In this document: positions 1 through 6,140 of the stretch, one piece after another
How the letters are laid out: the number at the start of each line of letters is the position of its first letter
How positions within the stretch are numbered: position 1 is the first letter of the stretch
Assembly: GCA_021205585.1 (NCBI GenBank)
Contig: JAJPXI010000187.1
Coordinates: forward strand, 1-10,340
Length of the DNA: 10,340 nt
Source of the DNA: Oscillospiraceae bacterium
GTDB lineage: Bacteria; Bacillota; Clostridia; Oscillospirales; Oscillospiraceae
Reading direction: 5' to 3'
Made by a program: the position numbers and the translations under genes
Notes under the pieces: generated by a model
Told to the model about the DNA's origin: nothing
Database searches by the model: none
Seen by the model: the letters and a program-made list of their open reading frames with translations, nothing else

Positions 1-57
1 GATTTTGTTGCAGAAAAAGGCGTTGAAGCGCTGTGTGAATGGCCAATTCCTCTTTAG
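1..57 (+). CDS. Possible 3' end of a plus-strand gene (partial)
   Basis: Frame 1 is open from the window edge for 18 codons and ends in TAG at 55-57, giving a tail that reads DFVAEKGVEALCEWPIPL. The composition is protein-like and the gene would converge on the SLH gene, with the hairpin cluster at 96-186 between them. Frame 2 is also open, to a TAG at 83-85, and gives a less protein-like basic peptide, so the frame is not settled. No function can be assigned from so few residues. The call is inference only. Confidence 0.28.
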   Translation, partial: DFVAEKGVEALCEWPIPL

Positions 58-202
58 CGCAAATACAGGGGGCGATGGCCGATAGGCACAGCCCCGCGCA
101 AAAAGCGCAGGATTAGGAGCGCCGTAAGGCGCGGGCATACCCCTCTATACGCTTTTCCCCCGCCGCAAAGCGGCGGGGGAAAAGCGGCGAAAGCTGCTGC
201 GG
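58..202. other. Non-coding gap with three successive hairpins
   Basis: No convincing gene lies between the possible upstream gene end and the SLH gene. Three inverted repeats occur in a row: GCGC/GCGC around five A residues (96-108), GCGCC/GGCGC around GTAA (119-132), and a long perfect palindrome (150-186). The spacing and location, at the 3' end of the minus-strand SLH gene, fit a transcription end region shared by convergent genes, or an intergenic repeat cluster. Which of these applies cannot be decided without comparing other genomes. Confidence 0.6.
150..186. repeat. Perfect 17-bp palindrome, possible terminator of the SLH gene
   Basis: Bases 150-166 and 170-186 are exact reverse complements around an AAA loop. 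The stem is GC-rich in its centre and begins 16 bases after the TGA of the SLH gene on the minus strand, where a terminator would be expected. It is not a textbook intrinsic terminator: on both strands the T-run is in the 5' arm and the A-run in the 3' arm, and no U-tract follows. It may end transcription in another way, protect the mRNA 3' end, or be a dispersed palindromic repeat. Confidence 0.7.
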
Positions 203-3200
203 TCAGTCCGCTGCGGCGTAGCGGTAGAGGTAGGCGACCATCATGGCCCTGTTGCAGGTGGTGCCGGGGCTGAAGGTGGTATTCGTGGTGCCGGCGGCAA
301 TGCCCTTGTCTTCTGCCCACAGCACGGCGTTGTAGTAGTAAGCGGTACTGTCCAGGTCGGTAAAGTTGGTGGCGGTGTCGGTCACTTCAGGCTCCCCGGC
401 CACCCGGTACAGGAAGGTGACGGCCTGGTCGCGGGTGATGGACGTGTCGGGGCCGAAGGTGGTTGTGGTCACGCCGTAGGCGATGCCGTTGTCCTCCGCC
501 CACAGCACGGCGTTGTAGTAGTAAGCGGTACTGTCCAGGTCGGTAAAGTTGGTGGCGGTGTCGGTCACTTCAGGCTCCCCAGCCATGCGGTACAGGAAGG
601 TGACGAACTCGGCGCGTTTGCAGTCGGCGTTGGGGCTGAAGGTGGTGGTGGTAGTGCCGGCCACGATGCCGTTTTCATAGCCCCAGTACACCGCAGTGTA
701 ATAGTACTGGTTCTCGTCCGTCACGTCGTCGAACAGGAAGTCAGCGGCATTGTCATTATCACCGTCGGTATCACCATTGTTGTCATTATCATCGTTATTG
801 TCAACATCATCGTTATTGTCTACATCATCGTTATTATCGACATTATCGCTGCCTCCGGTTTCGCCGGTGGCGGGAATCACAGTCTGCCCGATCAGCCATT
901 CCCCGCACACGCTGCACTGTACCCCGGCGCTCAGGCCGGTCTCTGTGGCGGTAGCGGCGGTGGCCTCCACGATGGCCCAGGTGTGCTGTCCTGCGGCGGC
1001 CACAATGACATCCTCCTCAGTCAGCGTCTGGCCGTCCTCATCGAACATGGCCCCGCAGACGGCACATTGGTAATACCCGATGTGTCCGTCCTCGGTGCAG
1101 GTGGCCTCCACGGCCTCCACATATTCCAGTTCGCTGTGGGCGCAGATGGCCCAGGCGTCGTTTCCGTCGGAATCTGTGGTCAGGTAAAGGCCGCCGTCGG
1201 TGGACAGGGCAAACAGGGCGGCGTCGGCCTCGCTGGACTCCACGTCCTCATCATAGATGGCCAGGAGGTTCCCATCAAGATTGAGATACATCAGGATGGT
1301 GGAAATAGATGTGTAAACATTATATCCGGCGATGGAAGTCAGGTTGGTAAAGTTGATGACAGAGGCGGTGACGTCCAGAGTGTTGACGGACAGGGTGGTT
1401 TCCAGTCCGCCGTCCAGCGTCAGATACGCGCCGACGGAATTTTCGGTGGCCTCGGTGCTGGTGATGGTGTACACGTAGGTGGAAGTGTCCTCTCCGTCAA
1501 AGCCGTCGCCGTTCAGGTTGAGAAGGTCTGCCGACAGGGTGGAGGTGCCGAAGTTGACCAGAAGGATGTCCACGCTGATGGTTGGGCTGCCGGTGACGGT
1601 CAGAGTGGCGTCGGCGGCGGTGGAGGAGGTAAAGGCGCCGCTGGTCATGCCGCCTTGGGAGTTGTTGGATGGAACCACGGCAATCCCGGAGTTGACGGCC
1701 TGGGTGGCCTCGGTTCCGTCCGCCGCCGTCAGGGTGGCGCTGACGGTTCCATTGGTGTCGGTGGTGCCGCCGGAGATGGTGCCCCCGGAGATAACGGCGG
1801 TGCTGCCGCCGCTGACATAGAGGGCGCTGCCCCCGGTGGAGATGCTGGCGGTGGCGCTCTGGTTGCCCATGTTGCCTTCTGTGTTGGTGGTCAGGGTGCT
1901 GGAGGTCAGGGTGTTTCTGGTGATGGTGCCGCCGGTCATGTAGAATTGGGCCGCGTCAACCGTCAGGTCGGCTGTCACATTCTCTGTATTGTTGTTGTAC
2001 ACTCCGCCGCCGTAGGTGGCGGAGTTGGTGGAGATGGTGCCGCCGGTCAGGTAGAACACCCCCGCGTTGTACACGCCGCCGCCGGTGTCGCTGGTGTTGC
2101 CGTAGATGCGGCCGCCGCTCATGGTGAAAGTGCCGTTGTTGGACACGCCGCCGCCGGCGGATGGGTATTTGGTGTTGTTTGTGCCGGAGGTGGTCAGGGT
2201 GCCAAAGCCGGAGATGGAGCCGCCGCTCATGGTGAACACAGCCCCAGAGGCATTATGCACCGCGCCGAAGTAGGCGGTGGTGCGGGTGGAGGAGTAGCCG
2301 CCGCTGCTGTTGAGCACATAGCCGGAGATGTTGCCGTCGGTCATGGTGAAGGTTCCCTGGTTTTCGATGACCGTTCCGGCGGAAGTGCCGCTGTAGCTGT
2401 TGTTGGTGTAAAAACCGTCGCCGGCGTCTACGTCGAAGTCAGCGCCGTACCAGTTCAGCTCGCCCAGGTTGAGAATGGAGGAATAAACGGAGGGCAGATT
2501 GGTCAGATAGGCGTTCTCTTCCAGAGTCAGGATGCCCAGGTTGACGATGGGAGTGACGTAGGTGTAGTCGGTGATGTCCCGAATTTCCCCGTCGGTTACG
2601 GTCAGGGAGCCGTTCTCATCGATGTACACGGCCAGGCCCCGCTCGCTGGTGCCGGAGCCGTCCAGCCCGCCGCCGGTCAGCACGGTGCCGCCGGTCAGCA
2701 CGGCTGTCCCGGCCACATAGAGGCAGCGGGCCTGGTCTTTGCCGTCCACCGTCAGGCCGGTCACGTTCAGCGCGCCGTCCTCGGTCACGCTGAGCAGGGC
2801 GACGGCTTTGTTGCCGTCGGTGGTACCGTCGGCGGTGGTGCCCAGGTTTCCGGCGCTCAGGGTGTACCCCTGGCCGTCGATGGTGACGGCGCGGTCAATC
2901 TCCACGGCGCTGTCCACCTGGATGTCGTCTTCAAAGTAAATCTTGCTGGCCCCTGCGTTGAGGGCGGCGGTCAGTTCCGCTTCGTCGCTGACATAGGCCA
3001 CAGCCGTCTGCTGGCCCAGGATTGCGATTGTTTTGGAGAAAGAGCCGCCGTAGGTTCCCTTGCCGGAAATGGTGACGGTGGTGGTATAGGTGTCGGTGTC
3101 GATGGAGTAGGAGACGGTGTAGTCCGTGCCCTCCTCCAGCACCGCGCCGCCGTAGGTGACGGTGATGACATAGCCGCCGTCAGCGCTATAAGTGATGTCC

Positions 3201-4783
3201 ACGTCGGCCTGCGCGTCCTCCGCCCCCAGGTCGATATAGTCGGAGACGAGAATCTGGAAGTACACAGTGACGATGTTTGTTACAAAGTCATTTTGCCCGG
3301 TCACCTTGACGCTGGCGGACAGGGTCGTCCCCGCCGCAGTGCCGTCCGGGATGGTGTTGCCGGTGTAGCTGAGGGTGTAATTCCCGCTGTCCACCACCGC
3401 GCCGCTGGCAGTGACCACCTGCACCTCGGGGGTCACAGAGTCGCTGTCCCAGGTGGCGATGTAGATGGGGGTTCCGTCCGCCGCTGTGTCATCCGGCTCC
3501 AGAAGCGTGACCATGCTGCTGGTCAGGTTGGCCCGGGAGAGTACGGCGGTGTTGTTCGACAGAGTCAGGGTGCGGGGGGAGGAGGTGTCGTTATAGACCA
3601 GATAGGCCAAGTCTGCCGTCGTCAGGGTGTAACCGCTGCCTTCGGCCACAACAGGGTCGCTGCCGGAGATGGCCTCGGAATTTTGGACGACGGTGACGGT
3701 GCCGCTGGAGGCGGTGGCGCTGTAGAATGCGAAGCGCAGCGTGGACTGCATGGAATCGGTAATCAGGATTTCCGCCCCGGCTGGGAACAGCACCAGGGGG
3801 CTGCCCTTAACGCCGCCGTCGGTTTGCAGGGTGGCGGAGGAGGAAATCAGGCGAATCAGGGCGTCGGAGCCGTCGGAGTTGGAGATGGTGCAGTCGTTCA
3901 GAATCAGGTTGCTGGAGGCGGCGGCGTAAACGGCGGCGCAGCCGGTGTCGCTGCCCTTATAGGTTTCCTCCGGAGTGTAGGTCTCCGCGCCGGTCACAGT
4001 GGAGCCGCCGTCCAGGGTCAGGGTCCAGTAACCGTTTACGGCGATGCCGTTGAACAGGCCGCCCGCGTCCTCATCGGTCCAGGCCACGGCGCTGTCCGTT
4101 ACAACCGCCTGGCACTGATAGGACGCCCCGCCGGCCCGCAGATTGATCACGGCGCCGCCCTCCAGCGCGGAGGTGGTGAAGCTGGAGCCATCGGCGGCCA
4201 GGTCGGCGTACCGCACGGTCAGCAGGGTGCCGGTACCGGACGCCGTGGTGTTTTCAAAGGCCACGCCGCAGGTGATTTCGTTGCCGGTGCCGCTGCCGGC
4301 AACGGTGACGCCGCCGTTGTTGGCGCTGGAGCCGTAGAGATTTTGCAGGGTGGCGCCGGAGAAGGTCAGGGTGGTATCAGACCCGCCGCTCAGGGAGAGC
4401 AGCTGCTGGTTCCCGGCGTCGATGGTCAAATCCTGAAAGGTCAGGGATTTGCCGCTGGGTTTGGAGATGGCGAACAAAGTGTAGGCCCCGGCGCTGCCGG
4501 AGGGGGCGCTCAGGGTGTACTTGCCCTGGCCGTCGATGGTGACGTCGCTGGGCGCAATGGAGGTAATCAGAGTACTGCTTGTCATGTTGATGTCGGCGGT
4601 CAGCTGGATGGTGACCGGGTCGTAGGTGGCGTCCGCCAGAGCCGTTTTCAACTCCGCGCCGGTGCTCACTTGGACGACGGTGGCGGAAGCGCCGTCCTCC
4701 TCCGCCATGGCGCAGGTCATGACCATGGACAAAACCATAGCCAGGACCAGAACAAGGCTGGTCAGTTTCCTAAAGGTTTTCAT
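203..4783 (-). CDS. Large secreted beta-helix surface protein with three C-terminal SLH domains
   Basis: A 1526-residue cell-surface protein. Residues 1-27 form a signal peptide (basic MKTFRK, long hydrophobic core, cleavage after AMA). Residues of about 35-435 read as a right-handed beta-helix of short beta-strand repeats with a TIDGQG motif. About 440-592 hold two Ig-like modules with GNYTLSY and GTDYTVSY signatures. About 593-1200 form a second beta-helix, again opening with TIDGQG, with repeated GGGVYN and FTMSGG turns near 870-935. About 1214-1311 carry CxxC-type Cys-motif repeats, 1312-1348 an Asp/Asn linker, and 1349-1405, 1406-1466 and 1467-1526 three SLH domains. SLH domains are known to bind secondary cell-wall polymers, so the protein is inferred to be wall-anchored and to display the beta-helix. 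Adhesion or carbohydrate binding is possible, but no catalytic residues were recognised. The ATG is preceded by AAAGGAG at a 6-base spacing. The bases of the gene also leave a long open frame on the opposite strand, which is taken to be composition only. Confidence 0.93.
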   Translation of the reverse strand: MKTFRKLTSLVLVLAMVLSMVMTCAMAEEDGASATVVQVSTGAELKTALADATYDPVTIQLTADINMTSSTLITSIAPSDVTIDGQGKYTLSAPSGSAGAYTLFAISKPSGKSLTFQDLTIDAGNQQLLSLSGGSDTTLTFSGATLQNLYGSSANNGGVTVAGSGTGNEITCGVAFENTTASGTGTLLTVRYADLAADGSSFTTSALEGGAVINLRAGGASYQCQAVVTDSAVAWTDEDAGGLFNGIAVNGYWTLTLDGGSTVTGAETYTPEETYKGSDTGCAAVYAAASSNLILNDCTISNSDGSDALIRLISSSATLQTDGGVKGSPLVLFPAGAEILITDSMQSTLRFAFYSATASSGTVTVVQNSEAISGSDPVVAEGSGYTLTTADLAYLVYNDTSSPRTLTLSNNTAVLSRANLTSSMVTLLEPDDTAADGTPIYIATWDSDSVTPEVQVVTASGAVVDSGNYTLSYTGNTIPDGTAAGTTLSASVKVTGQNDFVTNIVTVYFQILVSDYIDLGAEDAQADVDITYSADGGYVITVTYGGAVLEEGTDYTVSYSIDTDTYTTTVTISGKGTYGGSFSKTIAILGQQTAVAYVSDEAELTAALNAGASKIYFEDDIQVDSAVEIDRAVTIDGQGYTLSAGNLGTTADGTTDGNKAVALLSVTEDGALNVTGLTVDGKDQARCLYVAGTAVLTGGTVLTGGGLDGSGTSERGLAVYIDENGSLTVTDGEIRDITDYTYVTPIVNLGILTLEENAYLTNLPSVYSSILNLGELNWYGADFDVDAGDGFYTNNSYSGTSAGTVIENQGTFTMTDGNISGYVLNSSGGYSSTRTTAYFGAVHNASGAVFTMSGGSISGFGTLTTSGTNNTKYPSAGGGVSNNGTFTMSGGRIYGNTSDTGGGVYNAGVFYLTGGTISTNSATYGGGVYNNNTENVTADLTVDAAQFYMTGGTITRNTLTSSTLTTNTEGNMGNQSATASISTGGSALYVSGGSTAVISGGTISGGTTDTNGTVSATLTAADGTEATQAVNSGIAVVPSNNSQGGMTSGAFTSSTAADATLTVTGSPTISVDILLVNFGTSTLSADLLNLNGDGFDGEDTSTYVYTITSTEATENSVGAYLTLDGGLETTLSVNTLDVTASVINFTNLTSIAGYNVYTSISTILMYLNLDGNLLAIYDEDVESSEADAALFALSTDGGLYLTTDSDGNDAWAICAHSELEYVEAVEATCTEDGHIGYYQCAVCGAMFDEDGQTLTEEDVIVAAAGQHTWAIVEATAATATETGLSAGVQCSVCGEWLIGQTVIPATGETGGSDNVDNNDDVDNNDDVDNNDDNDNNGDTDGDNDNAADFLFDDVTDENQYYYTAVYWGYENGIVAGTTTTTFSPNADCKRAEFVTFLYRMAGEPEVTDTATNFTDLDSTAYYYNAVLWAEDNGIAYGVTTTTFGPDTSITRDQAVTFLYRVAGEPEVTDTATNFTDLDSTAYYYNAVLWAEDKGIAAGTTNTTFSPGTTCNRAMMVAYLYRYAAAD
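315..580 (-). repeat. Near-identical direct repeat encoding SLH domains 2 and 3
   Basis: Bases 315-397 and 498-580 are identical over 83 bp and lie 183 bp apart, which is exactly 61 codons or one SLH module. Similarity continues into the flanks. At protein level both copies read NFTDLDSTAYYYNAVLWAED, while SLH1 differs clearly. The identity at silent sites points to a recent duplication or gene conversion. Recombination between the copies would remove or add one SLH module in frame. Confidence 0.9.
788..841 (-). repeat. 18-bp tandem repeat (three units) in the Asp/Asn linker
   Basis: Three consecutive 18-bp units at 788-805, 806-823 and 824-841 differ by only a few bases and encode the hexapeptide VDNNDD on the minus strand. 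Degenerate D/N codons continue on both sides. The segment is locally AT-rich compared with the rest of the gene. It separates the Cys-motif region from the SLH domains and probably acts as a flexible, acidic, possibly calcium-binding spacer. Unit number could change in frame by replication slippage. Confidence 0.9.
851..1144 (-). other. Cys-motif segment of the SLH protein (two repeats, second degenerate)
   Basis: This codes for roughly residues 1214-1311. The first unit has Cys-Ala-His, then CTEDG, then CAVCG. The second unit keeps CSVCG, but where CTEDG is expected it reads TATETG, so one cysteine is lost. Repeats of this form (EATCTEDG, CxxCG, then HTW) recur in Firmicutes surface proteins just before the wall anchor. 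A metal-binding ribbon is plausible from the cysteine spacing but is not shown. Confidence 0.7.
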
Positions 4784-4916
4784 GAAAAACTCCTTTCGTT
4801 TTTGACCGCTCCCGGAATCGTGCGGTGGGAGGGGCCGGTTTGTGGTGTGGAGCCCGGAGCGGGGAAACCACCCCAGGCAGGGAACAAAATTGTATTTTCA
4901 CGCCAAAAGGCGGCGC
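4784..4916 (-). promoter_or_regulatory. Leader of the SLH gene with ribosome site and weak promoter candidate
   Basis: This 133-bp gap separates the lipoprotein stop from the SLH start. A ribosome site AAAGGAG (minus strand, 4790-4796) sits 6 bases before the ATG. A TACAAT box on the minus strand (4889-4894) is a fair -10, but no acceptable -35 is found 16-18 bases upstream, so the promoter is weakly supported. A CGCC/GGCG stem around TTTT (4902-4913) lies between the genes and is too short to be a convincing terminator. Read-through from the lipoprotein gene is therefore possible. Confidence 0.4.
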
Positions 4917-6026
4917 TTACGTTTCCCCGGCGGCAGGGCCGGCCAGGATAGCGGCCATTTCGCTCTCGCTCAGAGTGTAATGGTAGAAGGTCTCGTAAAA
5001 GTCCTGGATAATTTCCTCCACGTCCTCCTGCGTCTCATAACAGCCCTGCACCCTCCAGGCAATCCAGACGGCCTCCAAAATGCTCTCCGGGGAGCCGTCC
5101 ACCCAGTCCCCCAGGCCGGTGGGATTGACACAGATCTCACAGGAGCCGGAGAGGTTGGAGTAGGCGTAGGGATCGGACACAACGGCGTCGGTATCGGGCA
5201 GGGAGACTTTGGTGACCAGGGCGTTGATGACGTCGCTGGAGCCGTTGCCCACCGCCGTGGTGGCGGTGATGGTGCCGGTGGTTTTGTTTGTCTGCCAGCT
5301 CAGGCTGTCCGCCAGGGACTGGGCGGTTTCGCTGTCTCTGGCAATGACGGTGGTAAAACCTTCTGCGCCCAGGTTCGGTACCGAGCCAAGGCTCAGGCTG
5401 TTGCTGTAAGAACTGCTGGCGTTGATAATCTCGGAGGCCATGGAGCCGGAAACCAATTGGCCGGTGCTCCAGAAATAGGTGCGGTTGCTGACCGTGCCGT
5501 AGAAGTAGTTGCGCAGGGGGGAGATGTAGCACAGCTGGCCGCTGAGGGTCTGTCCGGGCCGGTTTTCGTTGGCGCTGGTGTATTCTTGCCACAGATAGCC
5601 GAAAGACTTGGAATTGCCGCTGGAGCCGATGGAAACGGTGGTGCTGGAGTCGTATTGATTGGTATAGGGCTGGGCGGAAAAGTCGGTTACGTTGGAGTAG
5701 GCCATATAGTCGCTCAGGGGCCGGAACAGAGAGCCGATGCGGATGACCGCCACCCCGGTGTCGGCCACGATGGTGCGGCCCGTGTCCGTCCAATATCCAT
5801 AGTAACTGCTTACGGAGATGTACTCCTGCACGCCGTATTCCACCCGCGCCTCCTCGTCGTTGGTCAGCATATCCTCGGTGCTGGGGTTCAGGGCCACGCT
5901 GGCGTTGCGCAGCTGGGTCAGGGCCGTGCTGGGGCGGCAGCCGGCCAGGGCCAGCAGGCCCGCCAGCAGCAGGGCCAGGGGGAGCAGAACGCGGTTCTGG
6001 CGGAAATTTGCCGCAAGGCACCGCAG
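4917..6026 (-). CDS. Lipoprotein, likely ABC-type substrate-binding protein; start codon uncertain
   Basis: The frame is open from a stop at 6108-6110 to the TAA at 4917-4919. It contains a clear lipoprotein signal: basic residues in RQNR, a hydrophobic run, then the lipobox LAGC, with the lipidated Cys at 5937-5939. The mature protein is about 340 residues. The last 45 residues (GSPESILEAVW, then DFYETFYHYTLSESE and ILAG) resemble the C-terminus of iron-complex/cobalamin ABC substrate-binding proteins (PF01497 type). The middle has a CEIC motif of unknown role. The rest is not recognised, and no permease or ATPase gene is nearby. No ATG, GTG or TTG lies in frame upstream of the lipobox. The coordinates use a CTG at 6024-6026, which gives a 29-residue signal; GTG at 5895-5897 would lose the signal. 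A one-base indel near 6004-6009 could instead join an out-of-frame GTG at 6019-6021. Role as a binding protein is inferred from the C-terminus only. Confidence 0.72.
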   Translation of the reverse strand: MRCLAANFRQNRVLLPLALLLAGLLALAGCRPSTALTQLRNASVALNPSTEDMLTNDEEARVEYGVQEYISVSSYYGYWTDTGRTIVADTGVAVIRIGSLFRPLSDYMAYSNVTDFSAQPYTNQYDSSTTVSIGSSGNSKSFGYLWQEYTSANENRPGQTLSGQLCYISPLRNYFYGTVSNRTYFWSTGQLVSGSMASEIINASSSYSNSLSLGSVPNLGAEGFTTVIARDSETAQSLADSLSWQTNKTTGTITATTAVGNGSSDVINALVTKVSLPDTDAVVSDPYAYSNLSGSCEICVNPTGLGDWVDGSPESILEAVWIAWRVQGCYETQEDVEEIIQDFYETFYHYTLSESEMAAILAGPAAGET

Positions 6027-6044
6027 TCCGCTCTGCGCGGTGTT

Positions 6045-6061
6045 GCCTTTAGGATAAAGGC
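6045..6061. repeat. 7-bp inverted repeat in the divergent gap
   Basis: GCCTTTA and TAAAGGC pair perfectly around GGA. The element lies just upstream of the -35 box of the plus-strand operon and upstream of the lipoprotein signal sequence. It could be an operator for either gene or a small hairpin in the lipoprotein leader. It is short, so chance is a real alternative. Confidence 0.45.
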
Positions 6062-6071
6062 CGCCGTCGGC

Positions 6072-6100
6072 TTGACATTTCAGGCCGAAAAGAGTATGCT
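6072..6100 (+). promoter_or_regulatory. Sigma-A type promoter of the MMPL operon
   Basis: A perfect TTGACA (6072-6077) is followed after exactly 17 bases by TATGCT (6095-6100), which matches TATAAT at four of six positions. Transcription would begin near 6107, in an AT-rich tract, leaving a leader of about 34 bases before the ribosome site and GTG start. This is the best promoter in the window, and its place directly upstream of the two-gene operon supports the call. It overlaps the upstream open part of the lipoprotein frame, which argues that the lipoprotein starts downstream of it. Confidence 0.8.
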
Positions 6101-6140
6101 CTATATATTAAAATATTAAAAAACGGAAGGAGGCGTGCGG

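Noticed and set aside
788..841. Short regular repeats considered as a CRISPR array
   Set aside because: The units are 18 bp, adjoining without spacers, and in frame with a protein linker.
4889..4894. TACAAT as a firm promoter for the SLH gene
   Set aside because: No matching -35 hexamer at 16-18 bases upstream, so it is kept only as a weak candidate in the leader entry.
983..4951. Open frame of 1322 codons on the plus strand opposite the SLH gene
   Set aside because: It is glycine-, valine- and alanine-rich with no signal peptide or domain, and mirrors the codon use of the minus-strand gene, which has clear domains, signal peptide and ribosome site. GC-rich codon bias removes stops on the opposite strand.
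5137..6021. Second minus-strand frame overlapping the lipoprotein gene
   Set aside because: The product is rich in Pro, Arg and Gln and has no signal or domain after the first few codons. Only its GTG start is of interest, as a possible real start if a one-base indel exists.
4842..6119. Open frame of 425 codons on the plus strand opposite the lipoprotein gene
   Set aside because: Same composition effect; the minus-strand frame has the lipobox signal and a recognisable binding-protein tail.
6135..6140. GTG at 6135 as the start of the transporter
   Set aside because: Only one base separates it from the GGAGG box; the GTG at 6141 has a normal 7-base spacing.
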